Shown: positions 9,406 to 23,654, numbered from the stretch's first letter. The stretch is 64,000 nt of DNA from Arthrobacter sp. NEB 688 (GCF_013201035.1 NZ_CP053707.1:1922001-1986000), one strand, 5' to 3'. Notes: generated by a model not told the origin, from the sequence alone. Program-made: numbers and translations.

Positions 9406-10482
9406 GTGCTCGAGTCCGCCGAGGTGCTCGTCGCCGAGCACGCCGAGCTCGAGCGCGCGATGGGCGACCCCGCCGTCGCCTCCGACCCCGACCGCCTGCG
9501 CGAGGCCAACCAGCGCTACGCCGCGCTCGGGCCGGTCGTCGCCGCGCACCGGGCCTGGCGCGCCGCCCACGACGACCTCGGGGCGGCCCGCGAGCTCGCG
9601 GGCGAGGACCCGGCCTTCGCCGAGGAGCTGCCCGCGCTGCAGGAGGCCCTCGACGCCGCGGAGGACCGCCTGCGCCGCCTGCTCGTCCCGCGCGACCCGG
9701 AGGACGACCGTGACGTCATCCTCGAGGTCAAGGCGGGGGAGGGCGGCGAGGAGTCGGCCCTGTTCGCCGGCGACCTGCTGCGGATGTACCTGCGCCACGC
9801 GGAGCGCCGCGGCTGGCGCACCGAGGTCCTCGACGCCACCGAGTCCGACCTCGGCGGCTACAAGGACGTGCGCGTCTCGGTGAAGTCACGTGGCGCCGCG
9901 GTGCCCGGCGAGGCCCCCTGGGCCCGGCTCAAGTACGAGGGCGGGGTGCACCGGGTGCAGCGCGTGCCGGTCACCGAGAGCCAGGGCCGCATCCACACCT
10001 CCGCGGCCGGCGTCTGGGTCATGCCGGAGGTCGAGGAGGTCGAGGTGACCATCGACGCCAGCGACCTGCGCATCGACGTCTTCCGCAGCAGCGGCCCGGG
10101 CGGGCAGAGCGTCAACACGACCGACTCCGCCGTCCGGATCACGCACCTGCCGACCGGGCTCGTCGTGTCGTGCCAGAACGAGAAGAGCCAGCTGCAGAAC
10201 CGCGAGGCCGCGCTGCGCGTCCTGCGCGCCCGCCTGCACCAGCTGGCGATGGACGAGCGCCACGCGGCCGAGTCCGACGCCCGCGCGAGCCAGGTCCGCA
10301 CGGTCGACCGCAGCGAGCGGATCCGCACCTACAACTACCCCGAGAACCGGATCAGCGACCACCGCACCGGCTACAAGGCCTACCACCTCGACGCGGTGCT
10401 CGACGGCGACCTCGACCCCGTCGTGCAGTCCGCGGTCGACGCCGACGAGGCCGCGAAGCTCGCGGCCATCTCGGACCGATGA
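9406..10482 (+). CDS. prfA: Peptide chain release factor 1
   Basis: RF1 reads UAA and UAG stop codons and triggers peptide release. The 358-residue protein has the stop-codon-recognition tripeptide PVT (188-190), the RF1 PxT form. The catalytic GGQ is at 232-234 within [16 protein letters not shown], the glutamine that PrmC methylates. The GTG at 9406 was chosen because AGGAGG lies at 9394-9399; an earlier in-frame GTG at 9355 falls inside the rpmE terminator hairpin. The stop codon overlaps the prmC start (ATGA), so factor and modifying enzyme are coupled. Confidence 0.97.
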   Translation: MLESAEVLVAEHAELERAMGDPAVASDPDRLREANQRYAALGPVVAAHRAWRAAHDDLGAARELAGEDPAFAEELPALQEALDAAEDRLRRLLVPRDPEDDRDVILEVKAGEGGEESALFAGDLLRMYLRHAERRGWRTEVLDATESDLGGYKDVRVSVKSRGAAVPGEAPWARLKYEGGVHRVQRVPVTESQGRIHTSAAGVWVMPEVEEVEVTIDASDLRIDVFRSSGPGGQSVNTTDSAVRITHLPTGLVVSCQNEKSQLQNREAALRVLRARLHQLAMDERHAAESDARASQVRTVDRSERIRTYNYPENRISDHRTGYKAYHLDAVLDGDLDPVVQSAVDADEAAKLAAISDR

Positions 10483-11348
10483 CGACGACCGACGCCCTCC
10501 TGGCGCGGGGGCGGACCGCGCTCTCCGGGGCGGGGGTCGGCTCGCCGGACGCCGACGCCGTCGAGCTCCTCTCGCACGTCCTCGGCGTCGACCACGGCGA
10601 GGTGCGGATGCGGGGCATCCTGCGCACCCCGGTCGTCGAGCGGGACGCGGCGCGGTTCGACGACCTCGTCGAGGACCGGTGCGCGCGGGTCCCGCTGCAG
10701 CACCTCACGGGCCGCGCGTACTTCCGGCACCTGACCCTCGCCGTCGGGTCCGGGGTCTTCGTGCCGCGCCCCGAGACCGAGCTGACCGCGGGCCACGCGA
10801 TCGAGGCCGCGCGGGCCGCGGGCGAGGCGCCCGTGGTCGTCGACCTGTGCACGGGGTCGGGCGCCATCGCCCTCGCCGTCGCCGACGAGGTGCCCGGCGC
10901 CCGCGTCCACGCCGTCGAGCTCGGGCCGCCGGCCCACGCCTGGGCGGCGCAGAACGTCGAGCGCCTCGGCCTGCCCGTCGACCTGCGGCTCGGGGACGCC
11001 ACGACCGCCTTCGAGGACCTCGAGGCCGCGGTCGACGTCGTCGTGAGCAACCCGCCGTACATCCCCGACGGCGCCGTGCCGGTCGACCCCGAGGTGCGCG
11101 ACCACGACCCGGCGCTCGCCCTCTACGGCCGCTCGGCCGACGGGCTCGCCGTGCCGCTGGCCGTCGCCCGCCGGGCCGCGGCGCTCCTGCGCGAGGGCGG
11201 GGTGCTCGTCATGGAGCACGCCGACGAGCAGGGCGAGAGCCTGCCGACGGCGCTGCGCGCGACGGGGGAGTGGCGCGACGTCGTCGACCACCGCGACCTC
11301 GCCGGGCGGCCGCGCACCACGGTGGCCGTGCGCGCCGGGCGCGCCTGA
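10479..11348 (+). CDS. prmC: Release factor glutamine N5-methyltransferase
   Basis: It methylates the Gln of the GGQ motif in release factors using S-adenosylmethionine. The 289-residue protein has an N-terminal helical domain, the linker VPRPETE, the SAM-binding motif [13 protein letters not shown] and the catalytic NPPY at 191-194. The ATG overlaps the prfA stop by 4 nt (ATGA). The neighbours prfA and tsaC give the standard prfA-prmC-tsaC order. Confidence 0.96.
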   Translation: MTTTDALLARGRTALSGAGVGSPDADAVELLSHVLGVDHGEVRMRGILRTPVVERDAARFDDLVEDRCARVPLQHLTGRAYFRHLTLAVGSGVFVPRPETELTAGHAIEAARAAGEAPVVVDLCTGSGAIALAVADEVPGARVHAVELGPPAHAWAAQNVERLGLPVDLRLGDATTAFEDLEAAVDVVVSNPPYIPDGAVPVDPEVRDHDPALALYGRSADGLAVPLAVARRAAALLREGGVLVMEHADEQGESLPTALRATGEWRDVVDHRDLAGRPRTTVAVRAGRA

Positions 11349-11378
11349 GCCCTCCGCGTCCGCGGGGGAGCGGCGCCC

Positions 11379-11384
11379 TAGGCT
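11379..11384 (+). promoter_or_regulatory. -10 box TAGGCT before tsaC (leaderless type)
   Basis: TAGGCT ends 7 nt before the ATG at 11392, and there is no ribosome-binding site between them. tsaC may therefore have its own leaderless transcript besides read-through from prfA-prmC. Confidence 0.5.
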
Positions 11385-11391
11385 GGGGCCC

Positions 11392-12108
11392 ATGAGCCCG
11401 GTCTTCGACTGCACCACCGAGGCGGGGCGCGCCGACGCCCTCCCCAAGGTCGCCGAGGGCGTCCGCAACGGCCGCCTCGTCGTCCTGCCCACCGACACCG
11501 TCTACGGCATCGGCGCCGACGCGTTCTCGCCGGAGGCCGTCCGCGACCTCCTCGACGCCAAGGGGCGCGGCACCGACATGCCCCCGCCGGTGCTCGTCCC
11601 CGAGCCGCGCACCCTCGAGGGCCTGGCCACCGAGGTGCCCGAGTACGCCCGCGCGCTCGTCGCCGAGTTCTGGCCCGGCCCGCTGACCGTCGTGCTGCGC
11701 GCCCAGCCCTCCCTCGCCTGGGACCTCGGCGAGACCGGCGGCACCGTCGCGCTGCGGATGCCCGACGACGAGGTCGCCCTCGCGCTGCTGCGCGAGGTCG
11801 GGCCGATGGCGGTCAGCAGCGCCAACCGACACGGCTACCCCTCGAGCCGCACGGTGGTCGAGGCCGCCACGCAGCTCGGCGCCAGCGTCGAGTTCTACCT
11901 CGACGGGGGCCCCAGCACCGGCGGCCTGGCGTCGACGATCGTCGACTGCACCCGCGACGAGCCGGCCATCCTGCGGCTCGGCGCGCTGTCGGAGGAGGCC
12001 GTCATGGCCGTCGTCGAGCGCTCGCGCGCCGACGCCCTAGAGTTGTCGGGCGCCGAGCCCGGCGCGAGCAGCCAGGACGAGCCGCGGGAGAGCACCGACG
12101 ATGAGTGA
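11392..12108 (+). CDS. tsaC: L-threonylcarbamoyladenylate synthase (Sua5/YrdC/YciO)
   Basis: It makes threonylcarbamoyl-AMP from threonine, bicarbonate and ATP for the t6A37 modification of ANN-decoding tRNAs. The 238-residue protein has the YrdC fold with VVLPTDTVYGIGADAF, FWPGPLTVVL, VALRMPDD and PMAVSSANRHG. The usual KxRP motif reads KGRGTDMPPPV, a common actinobacterial form. The C-terminal 30 residues are acidic and disordered-looking. The 3' end overlaps glyA by 8 bp. Confidence 0.92.
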   Translation: MSPVFDCTTEAGRADALPKVAEGVRNGRLVVLPTDTVYGIGADAFSPEAVRDLLDAKGRGTDMPPPVLVPEPRTLEGLATEVPEYARALVAEFWPGPLTVVLRAQPSLAWDLGETGGTVALRMPDDEVALALLREVGPMAVSSANRHGYPSSRTVVEAATQLGASVEFYLDGGPSTGGLASTIVDCTRDEPAILRLGALSEEAVMAVVERSRADALELSGAEPGASSQDEPRESTDDE

Positions 12109-13381
12109 CACGTTCTACGGATCCGACTTCGACGCCCTCTCGGCGTTCGACCCCGAGATCGCCTCCGTCCTCACCGGTGAGCTCGACCGGCTCCGTGGCG
12201 GCCTGCAGCTCATCGCCAGCGAGAACCTCTCCAGCCCCGAGGTCCTCACCGCCCTCGGCTCGACGCTGTCGAACAAGTACGCCGAGGGCTACCCGGGCCG
12301 GCGCTACTACGGCGGCTGCTCCGAGGTCGACAAGGCCGAGTCGCTCGCCATCGAGCGGGCCAAGTCCCTCTTCGGCGCCGACCACGCCAACGTCCAGCCG
12401 CACTCGGGGGCCAGCGCGAACCAGGCCGTCTACGGCGCGTTCCTCAAGCCCGGCGAGACCATCCTCGCGATGAGCCTCCCGCACGGTGGCCACCTGACCC
12501 ACGGCACGAAGGTCTCCTTCTCCGGCAAGTGGTTCGACGCCGTCCACTACGGCGTCGACAAGGACACCGAGGACATCGACTACGACGAGGTCGAGCGCCT
12601 CGCCAAGGAGCACCGCCCCAAGGTCCTCCTCGCCGGTGGCTCCGCCATCCCGCGCACGATCGACTTCGCGCGCTTCCGGGCCATCGCCGACGAGGTCGGC
12701 GCGATCTTCTGGGTCGACGCCGCGCACTTCATCGGCCTCGTCGCCGGGCAGGCCATCGAGAGCCCGGTCCCGCACGCCGACGTCGTGTCGTTCACGACGC
12801 ACAAGGTCCTGCGCGGTCCGCGCTCGGGCGCCATCGTCTGCCGGGCGGAGCACGCGGCCGCCATCGACAAGGCCGTCTTCCCGATGATGCAGGGCGGCCC
12901 GCAGATGCACACGATCGCCGCGAAGGCCGTGAACTTCAAGGAGTGCGCGACCCCCGAGTACGCCGACTACACGCGCCGGGTCATCGCCAACGCGAAGGTC
13001 CTCGCGCAGGCGCTCGGCGAGCACGGCATCCGCCCGACGACCGGCGGCACCGACACGCACCTGAGCCTGCACGACCTCCAGGGCGTGCACGTCACCGGCG
13101 TCGACGCCGAGGCGCGCAGCGACGCCGCGGGGATCACCCTCAACAAGAACGCGATCCCCTTCGACCCGCAGAAGCCGAACATCGCCTCGGGCATCCGCGT
13201 CGGCACCCCGTGCGTCACGACGCAGGGGATGGGCGAGGACGAGATGCGCACCATCGCGCGGCTCATCGCCCGGGCCGTGACCGAGGGCGACGCCGACCCG
13301 CAGCACGCGGTCTCGCGCGAGGTCCGCGCCGAGGTCACCGAGCTCGTGCAGGCCTTCCCGGCGTACCCCCGGCCGGCCTGA
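12101..13381 (+). CDS. glyA: Serine hydroxymethyltransferase
   Basis: It interconverts serine plus tetrahydrofolate with glycine plus 5,10-methylene-THF using PLP. The 426-residue protein shows LQLIASENLSSPEVL, NKYAEGYPGRRYYGG and the PLP lysine K235 in SFTTHKVLRGPRSG. Small departures from the common form are visible (GGSAIPRTIDF, WVDAAHFIGLVAG). They suggest an actinobacterial subfamily, and a second glyA could exist elsewhere. The ATG overlaps the tsaC end by 8 nt. It supplies one-carbon units, and glycine for the GcvT-like enzyme family also present at 31276. Confidence 0.94.
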   Translation: MSDTFYGSDFDALSAFDPEIASVLTGELDRLRGGLQLIASENLSSPEVLTALGSTLSNKYAEGYPGRRYYGGCSEVDKAESLAIERAKSLFGADHANVQPHSGASANQAVYGAFLKPGETILAMSLPHGGHLTHGTKVSFSGKWFDAVHYGVDKDTEDIDYDEVERLAKEHRPKVLLAGGSAIPRTIDFARFRAIADEVGAIFWVDAAHFIGLVAGQAIESPVPHADVVSFTTHKVLRGPRSGAIVCRAEHAAAIDKAVFPMMQGGPQMHTIAAKAVNFKECATPEYADYTRRVIANAKVLAQALGEHGIRPTTGGTDTHLSLHDLQGVHVTGVDAEARSDAAGITLNKNAIPFDPQKPNIASGIRVGTPCVTTQGMGEDEMRTIARLIARAVTEGDADPQHAVSREVRAEVTELVQAFPAYPRPA

Positions 13382-13401
13382 GGGCGCCGGAGCCGCCGCC
13401 C

Positions 13402-14787
13402 GTGACCGACCCGACCCCGGCCCCCGAACCGCGCCTGCTGACCCGGCTCAACCGCCGGGGCTTCCGGCTCGTCATGGTGCTCGACGCCGGGGCCGTCTTC
13501 CTGCTGTCGGTGCTGACGATGGTCTGGCGCTACGGCCTGCCGCCGTGGCCGACGTACCCGCTGGCGCTCTACGCCCTCTCCTTCGCGGTCTCCGCCGGGA
13601 TCTTCCTCGTCGCGTTCTACTTCGGCGGGCTGTACGAGCGCGAGCCGCGGCTCGGGGGAGCGGCGGTGCTGCCCCGGGCGGCCCGCCTCTCGCTCGCGGC
13701 CGGCAGCTTCGTGGCGCTGCTCAACCTCGTGCTGTCGGCGCTGCTGCGCCAGCGCGGCTCGATCGTCGACCGGCCGCTGCCGTTCCCCATCACCAACCTC
13801 GTCGCGGTCATGGCCCTGGCGGGCATCGCCGTCGCGGTCAACCGGGCCGTCGTCCACTGGATGCGCACGCGGCGCGAGGGGCCGCCGCGCGTCGTGCTCG
13901 CCGGCCTCGCGACCGACATCGAGCTCGCCCGCCAGCACGTCGTGGCCAACCACTCGCCGCTCGAGGTCGTCGCCGAGGTCGACGACCCGCACGCCGTCGT
14001 CGAGACGGTGGCGGCCACGGGTGCCACCGACGTGCTGCTGCTGAGTGCCGGCTGGCTCGACCTCTGGTACCCGCGCACCATCGGCCGGCTCGACCAGCAG
14101 GACGTCACGGTCCTGCTGCGGGTGGGCGGCCGCGAGACGCTCTTCGGCCTGGACCGCCTGCGGGAGGTCGCCGGGCTGCCGTTCGTCCTCCTCATGCCGC
14201 AGACGATGGCCGCCTCGCAGCGGCACTTCAAGCGCCTGCTCGACCTCGTGCTCGTCGTCGTCACGGCGCCCGTCTGGCTCCTGCTCCTCGGGGGCGTGGC
14301 GCTGCACCAGCTCGCCGTCGCGGGCCGGCCGCTGCTCTACCGGCAGACGCGCGTCGGCGCCGGGGGAGAGACCTTCGAGATGGTGAAGTTCCGCACGATG
14401 CGGACCGACGCCGAGGTCGAGGGCGCGCAGCTGTCCACCGGCTCGGGGGACCCCCGGGTCATCCCGGCCTGCCGGTGGCTGCGGGCCACCCGGGCCGACG
14501 AGCTGCCGCAGATCCTCCACATCCTCACCGGCCGGATGTCGGTCGTCGGCCCGCGCCCGGAGCGCCCCGAGCTGACCGCGGGGTTCGAGCAGGAGATCGC
14601 GGGGTACACCCGTCGGCACGAGGTGCCGCCGGGCCTGACCGGGCTCGCGCAGATCCACGGCCGCTACCACACCGACGCCGAGTACAAGCTCGGCTACGAC
14701 CTGCAGTACCTCGTCAACTGGTCGCCCGTCCTCGACCTCGAGATCATCGCGCGGACCATCTGGGTGGTCCTCGCGCGACGGGTCTGA
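13402..14787 (+). CDS. Membrane sugar-phosphate transferase (undecaprenyl-phosphate hexose-1-P transferase type)
   Basis: A 461-residue polyisoprenyl-phosphate hexose-1-phosphate transferase, which starts glycan assembly by loading a sugar phosphate onto the lipid carrier. About four N-terminal membrane helices (roughly 23-150) are followed by a CoA-binding-like soluble region. The catalytic bacterial sugar transferase domain begins near 273, with KFRTMR at 329, RADELPQ at 364-370, VGPRPERPE and PGLTGLAQ. The donor sugar cannot be told. No other glycan genes are nearby, so it is a lone initiator here. The GTG at 13402 lies 20 bp after glyA. Confidence 0.88.
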   Translation: MTDPTPAPEPRLLTRLNRRGFRLVMVLDAGAVFLLSVLTMVWRYGLPPWPTYPLALYALSFAVSAGIFLVAFYFGGLYEREPRLGGAAVLPRAARLSLAAGSFVALLNLVLSALLRQRGSIVDRPLPFPITNLVAVMALAGIAVAVNRAVVHWMRTRREGPPRVVLAGLATDIELARQHVVANHSPLEVVAEVDDPHAVVETVAATGATDVLLLSAGWLDLWYPRTIGRLDQQDVTVLLRVGGRETLFGLDRLREVAGLPFVLLMPQTMAASQRHFKRLLDLVLVVVTAPVWLLLLGGVALHQLAVAGRPLLYRQTRVGAGGETFEMVKFRTMRTDAEVEGAQLSTGSGDPRVIPACRWLRATRADELPQILHILTGRMSVVGPRPERPELTAGFEQEIAGYTRRHEVPPGLTGLAQIHGRYHTDAEYKLGYDLQYLVNWSPVLDLEIIARTIWVVLARRV

Positions 14788-14796
14788 CCTGCGCTT

Positions 14797-14825
14797 TTGT
14801 CCTCACCGGGCGCTTGTGATAACTT
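14797..14825 (+). promoter_or_regulatory. Promoter of the ATP synthase operon
   Basis: TTGTCC at 14797-14802 and TAACTT at 14820-14825 are separated by 17 bp, the best -35/-10 pair in the window. Transcription would start near 14832, about 50 nt before the AtpI-like ATG. Confidence 0.65.
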
Positions 14826-14833
14826 TCACAAGC
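14812..14833. promoter_or_regulatory. CRP/GlxR-type operator over the atp promoter
   Basis: GCTTGTGA-N6-TCACAAGC is a perfect 8-bp inverted repeat. Its core TGTGATAACTTTCACA matches the CRP-family consensus TGTGA-N6-TCACA exactly. The centre coincides with the -10 hexamer, the position expected for a repressor. Confidence 0.7.
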
Positions 14834-14882
14834 CGTCCCGGGAGAGCCATCTCCACCCCATCGACGACAAGGCCGATCACGG

Positions 14883-15335
14883 ATGACCGACCCGCAGCCC
14901 AGCGCCGCACCGCACGCCGGTGCCCCCTTCGGAGCGATGCTCCGGGGCGCGCTGGTGCCGTCGGCGCTCGCCGGACTGCTGGCCGTCCTCGTCCTCGCCC
15001 TCGTGCGGGGGCCGGACGCCATCGCCGGGGGAGCCCTCGGGCTCGTGGTCTCGCTGGGCTTCTTCGCCTCCGGGATGTTCCTGCTCAGCCGGCTCGTGCG
15101 CGACGCCAACCCCACGGCGTTCTTCGCCGTCGCGATGGCCGTCTACCTGGGGCAGGTCTTCCTGCTCCTGCTCGTGATCATCGTCTTCAAGGACGCGTCG
15201 TGGGTCGACGGCCCCGCCCTCGGGATCGTCGCCTTCGTCGTCACGATCGTGTGGCAGGTCTTCGCGATGCGGGCCCTGCGCCGCGCGCGCGTGCCCGTCT
15301 ACGACCTCCCGGACGGCCCGGAGGGACGCCCGTGA
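14883..15335 (+). CDS. AtpI-like membrane protein preceding the ATP synthase operon
   Basis: A 150-residue hydrophobic protein with four predicted membrane helices (about 25-43, 47-70, 80-105 and 108-130) and a short polar tail. Its position as the first gene after the atp promoter, and the layout of its helices, match the ATP synthase protein I group. Members of that group are thought to help assemble the c-ring or transport Mg. Sequence identity within the family is low, so the call rests mainly on topology and context. atpB follows after 115 bp. Confidence 0.7.
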   Translation: MTDPQPSAAPHAGAPFGAMLRGALVPSALAGLLAVLVLALVRGPDAIAGGALGLVVSLGFFASGMFLLSRLVRDANPTAFFAVAMAVYLGQVFLLLLVIIVFKDASWVDGPALGIVAFVVTIVWQVFAMRALRRARVPVYDLPDGPEGRP

Positions 15336-15450
15336 GCGCCCACCAGCCCGTCCGACCCGCCGTCGCGACCACCCGCGAGGGTCGGGTAGCGTACGTCCCG
15401 TTCCATCGGGCGCCCGTCGAGCGCGCCTGTGAATTCCCCGAGGAGAGGCT

Positions 15451-16281
15451 GTGAGCCCCAGCGTGGTTCCCGCACACTGGCTTCAGACCGGCGTCGCCGC
15501 CGCCGACGGTGAGGGCTTCGTCGCCCCGGGCCCGGAGAGCTTCTGGTGGCCCCTCATCGGTGGCGACACCAACAACTTCGCGCTGACCCGCCCGGCCTTC
15601 GTCGTCATCGTCTCGGTCGTCCTCATCGGCGCCTTCTTCCTGACGGTCGCCGGCAAGCTGTCGGTCGTCCCCGGCAAGCGGCAGTTCTACGCCGAGACCG
15701 TCTACGGCTTCGTGCGCAACAGCATCGGCCGCGACATCATCGGCGCGAAAGACTTCCGGCCCTTCATCCCGCTGCTGCTGACGCTGTTCACGATGATCCT
15801 GTTCAACAACGTCATGGGGATCTTCCCGTTCGTGCAGTTCCCCTCGTTCAGCCGCATCGCGTTCCCGATCGTGCTGACCCTCGTCGTGTACGTCGTCTAC
15901 CACACCGTCGCGATCCGCCGGAAGCACGGCGTGCTGGGCTACCTCAAGTCGCTCGTGCCCCCGGGGCTGCCCCTGTGGCTGCGCCCGATCATGTTCGTCC
16001 TCGAGTTCCTCACGTACTTCATCATCCGGCCGCTGACGCTCGCCCTGCGACTGTTCGGCAACATGCTCGCCGGCCACCTGATGCTCCTCGTGTTCATCCT
16101 CGGGGGCGAGTACCTGCTGCTGCACGGCAGCAACATCGGCATCCAGGCGTCGGGCGTGCTCGGCATGGGCTTCGGTGTCGTCATGACCTTCTTCGAGCTC
16201 CTGGTGCAGTTCCTCCAGGCGTTCATCTTCACCCTCCTCGCGGCGCTGTACATCAGCGACGCGGTGAGCGAGCACCACTGA
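15451..16281 (+). CDS. atpB: F1Fo ATP synthase subunit a
   Basis: It forms the proton half-channels next to the c-ring in the membrane. The 276-residue protein has several membrane helices and the essential arginine R200 in LALRLFGNMLAGH, plus a conserved last helix ending LAALYISDAVSEHH. The GTG at 15451 is preceded by GAGGAGAGG. The 115-bp gap upstream contains TAGCGT at 15387-15392, a possible weak internal promoter. Confidence 0.97.
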   Translation: MSPSVVPAHWLQTGVAAADGEGFVAPGPESFWWPLIGGDTNNFALTRPAFVVIVSVVLIGAFFLTVAGKLSVVPGKRQFYAETVYGFVRNSIGRDIIGAKDFRPFIPLLLTLFTMILFNNVMGIFPFVQFPSFSRIAFPIVLTLVVYVVYHTVAIRRKHGVLGYLKSLVPPGLPLWLRPIMFVLEFLTYFIIRPLTLALRLFGNMLAGHLMLLVFILGGEYLLLHGSNIGIQASGVLGMGFGVVMTFFELLVQFLQAFIFTLLAALYISDAVSEHH

Positions 16282-16301
16282 TCCCCGGACCCGTCCGGTA
16301 G

Positions 16302-16577
<276 letters not shown>

Positions 16578-16618
16578 CGACGCACCGTCCGCACCAAGAT
16601 CGTCCGTCCGACAGATAG

Positions 16619-17211
<593 letters not shown>

Positions 17212-17212
<1 letters not shown>

Positions 17213-18024
17213 TGCGTGGGTCGTCGCGCGGTTCCGAGAAGGCCTCCCAGGAGGCCCTCGGCACCGCCCTGGGCAGCAGCGACGCCGGCACCCTCGCCGA
17301 CGAGCTCTTCTCGGTGACGGCCGTCGTCGAGGGCAACGCCTCGCTGCGGCGTGCGCTCGCCGACCCCTCCCGCGAGGGCGAGGCGAAGGCGGGCCTGGCC
17401 CGCTCGCTCTTCGGCAGCCGCGTCGGCCCCGCCACGACCGAGCTCGTCGCCACGGCGGCGGGCCAGCGGTGGTCGGCCGAGCGCGACCTCGGTGACACCC
17501 TCGAGAGCCTCGCCGTCCAGGCGCTGCTCGCGGGGGCCGAGTCCGCGGGCCGCATCGACCGGGTCGAGGACGAGCTGTTCCGCTTCGAGCGGATCGTCGC
17601 CGCCGACACCGGTCTGCGCGACACGCTCTCCAGCCGCAACACCGACGCCGAGGGCAAGGCGGGCCTGGTCCGCACGCTCCTCGCCGACAAGGCCGCCCCG
17701 GAGACGGTGCGCCTGATCGAGCAGGCCGTGCGCACCCCGCGCGGCCGCCGGCTCGACCGGGTCATGGAGGCCTACCTCGAGCTCGCCTCCCGCCGCCGCG
17801 ACGAGCTCACCGCCCTGGTGACGAGCGCCGTCGCCCTGAGCGAGCAGCAGCAGGCCCGCCTGCGCAGCGCGCTCGAGAAGCACTACGGCAAGCCCGTCAC
17901 CCTCCAGGTGGTCCACGAGCCCGCCGTCATGGGTGGCATCCGGGTCCAGGTCGGCGACGAGGTCGTCGACGGGACCGTGCTGCGACGCCTCGACGAGGCG
18001 CGCCGGCACGTCACCGGCGGCTGA
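17212..18024 (+). CDS. atpH: F1Fo ATP synthase subunit delta
   Basis: The 270-residue protein caps F1 and binds the b stalk. It is longer than the roughly 180-residue E. coli delta, as is usual in Actinobacteria. The C-terminal half carries the OSCP signature with VMGGIRVQVGDEVVDGTVLRRL. The start ATG at 17212 overlaps the atpF stop by one base. atpA follows after 81 bp with its own ribosome-binding site. Confidence 0.95.
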
Positions 18025-18105
18025 CCGGTACCGCACGACAACTTCAGACGCACGACCACACGAACTGCGGCCCACAGGGGCCGGTGACCGAGGAGAAGAT
18101 CACAC

Positions 18106-19746
<1,641 letters not shown>

Positions 19747-19781
19747 CGCCCTCCACCGAGACACGACGAAAGGCGGGATGA

Positions 19782-22153
<2,372 letters not shown>

Positions 22154-22154
<1 letters not shown>

Positions 22155-22417
22155 TGGCGCTCCAGGTCGAGCTCGTCGCCGCGGACCGCAAGGTCTGGGA
22201 GGGCGAGGCCAGCCAGGTCAGCGCCCGCTCGACCGAGGGCGAGCTCGGTGTGCTCCCGGGCCACCAGCCGATGCTCGTCGTCCTCGCCGAGGGTGAGGTG
22301 CGCATCAACGCCGGTGGCTGGAAGAGCGCGGTCGTCGACGGCGGCTTCATGTCGGTCGACCACGACCGCGTGACGATCGTCGCCGAGACGGTGGACGCCG
22401 CCGGCATGGGTTCCTGA
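22154..22417 (+). CDS. atpC: F1Fo ATP synthase subunit epsilon, short form
   Basis: An 87-residue protein that consists only of the N-terminal beta-sandwich (VSARSTEGELGVLPGHQPML, VDGGFMSVDHDRVTIVAE). The helical C-terminal domain, which can insert into F1 and block ATP hydrolysis in many bacteria, is absent; typical epsilon subunits have 120-140 residues. The frame stops cleanly and the next gene follows after 25 bp, so this looks like a true short form and not a frameshift. The start overlaps the atpD stop (TGATG). Confidence 0.92.
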
Positions 22418-22442
22418 CGACTCGGGCGGGGGCGGGCTGCGG

Positions 22443-22874
22443 ATGGATGCACTGGTCGTCTCCGAGCTCGCCCTCGCCCTCGTCGTCCTCACGCTCCTCG
22501 GCGCGCTCACCTTCGTGTGGGCGCGCCGTCGGTTCATCTCCGGGGACGGGCGCCCCGTCATGCTCTGCGCCCGCCGCGACGACGCCGAGTCGCGCTGGCG
22601 CCTCGGGCTGGCCCGGCTCGGGGCCGAGAACTTCGAGTGGTTCAGCATCGTCGGGCCCTCGCTGCGGCCCGAGGTGTCGTGGCTGCGCGGCGAGGTCGAG
22701 CTCGACTCGCCGCACCCGACCGACGACGTCATCCCCGGTCTCGCCGACCCGGTCTCGGTGACCGGGCGCGCGGCGGGGCGCTCGTGCGAGTTCGCGTTCG
22801 TCCCCGCCGCCTACACGGCGGTGCGGGCGTGGCTGGAGTCCAGCCCGCCCGGGCTCAACGTCAACGTGGCCTGA
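22443..22874 (+). CDS. DUF2550 membrane-anchored protein
   Basis: A 143-residue protein of unknown function with one N-terminal membrane helix (about 5-27) followed by an RR-rich boundary. A beta-rich domain containing WFSIVGPSLRPEVSWLRGEV follows. DUF2550 genes regularly follow atpC in Actinobacteria, so a link to the ATP synthase or the envelope is suggested by context only. The stop is 3 bp from the end of the convergent adenosyltransferase gene. Confidence 0.8.
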   Translation: MDALVVSELALALVVLTLLGALTFVWARRRFISGDGRPVMLCARRDDAESRWRLGLARLGAENFEWFSIVGPSLRPEVSWLRGEVELDSPHPTDDVIPGLADPVSVTGRAAGRSCEFAFVPAAYTAVRAWLESSPPGLNVNVA

Positions 22875-22877
22875 GGC

Positions 22878-23501
22878 TCAGCGGGCGTTGGGGTCCGCCT
22901 CGCGACCGCCGCCCGGGGCCCACAGGACGTCCCCACCGGCGTCGACGTTGGCCGTGCGGGCGAGGACGAAGAGCAGGTCCGAGAGCCGGTTGAGGTACTG
23001 CGCCGTCGTCGGGTTGACCCCGCCGTGGCCGCGCTCGGTGCCCGGCTCCGTGCCGTAGGCCTCGATGGCCGCCCACGTCGAGCGCTCGGCCCGGCGGACG
23101 ACGGTCAGCGCCTGGTGGAGGTACGCCGAGCCGGGGGTGCCGCCGGGGAGGATGAACGAGCGCAGCTTCTCGAGCGGGGCCAGCCAGGTGTCGCAGTCGG
23201 CCTCGAGCTCCTCGACCCACTCGTCCTTGACCCGCAGCGGCGGGTACTCGTAGCTCTCCTGGAGCGGGGTGCAGAGGTCGGCGCCGACGTCGAAGAGGTC
23301 GTTCTGCACGCGCAGCAGGACGGTGCGGACCTCGACGGGCAGCCCGCCGCAGGCGAGGGCGACCCCGAGCGCGGCGTTGGCCTCGTTGACGTCGGCGTAG
23401 GCGGCGAGGCGGACGTCGGTCTTGCGGGTGCGGCTGAGGTCGCCGAGCGCCGTCGTGCCGTCGTCGCCGGTCCGCGTCCAGATCCGGGTGAGGTTGACCA
23501 T
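22878..23501 (-). CDS. pduO: Cob(I)alamin adenosyltransferase, PduO type
   Basis: It transfers the adenosyl group of ATP to cob(I)alamin to make adenosylcobalamin. The 207-residue protein has the N-terminal ATP-binding motif TRTGDDGTTALGD, the helix RRAERSTWAA with its conserved arginines, and the closing NPTTAQYLNRLSDLLFVLAR. These mark the PduO (MMAB-like) family. The long in-frame opening upstream is antisense to meaA and not coding; the ATG at 23501 gives the family N-terminus (MVNLTRIWTRTGD). MeaA, which needs this cofactor, begins 610 bp away on the other strand. Confidence 0.93.
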   Translation of the reverse strand: MVNLTRIWTRTGDDGTTALGDLSRTRKTDVRLAAYADVNEANAALGVALACGGLPVEVRTVLLRVQNDLFDVGADLCTPLQESYEYPPLRVKDEWVEELEADCDTWLAPLEKLRSFILPGGTPGSAYLHQALTVVRRAERSTWAAIEAYGTEPGTERGHGGVNPTTAQYLNRLSDLLFVLARTANVDAGGDVLWAPGGGREADPNAR

Positions 23502-23576
23502 GGGCCCAGTCTCGCAGGCGTCCGGGACGGCCACGGCGCTGGCCGCTAGGTGACATGCGCCGCGTCGTTGCCGAAT

Positions 23577-23600
23577 CGTGACCGTGTGCGCTGGGTCACG
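23577..23600. promoter_or_regulatory. Inverted repeat between pduO and the STAS gene
   Basis: CGTGACC-N10-GGTCACG in the 153-bp divergent gap. It is symmetrical and could be an operator, but it matches no family I can name with confidence. Confidence 0.3.
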
Positions 23601-23654
23601 ACGGGGTGTTCGTGGGTCGATAGGGGCACACGACGTCGTGGAGAGGGGGAGCAC

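Noticed and set aside
14816-15454. ORF overlapping the AtpI-like gene in another frame
   Set aside because: It has an Arg/Pro/Gly-rich shadow translation; the hydrophobic four-helix protein in the other frame fits the atp context.
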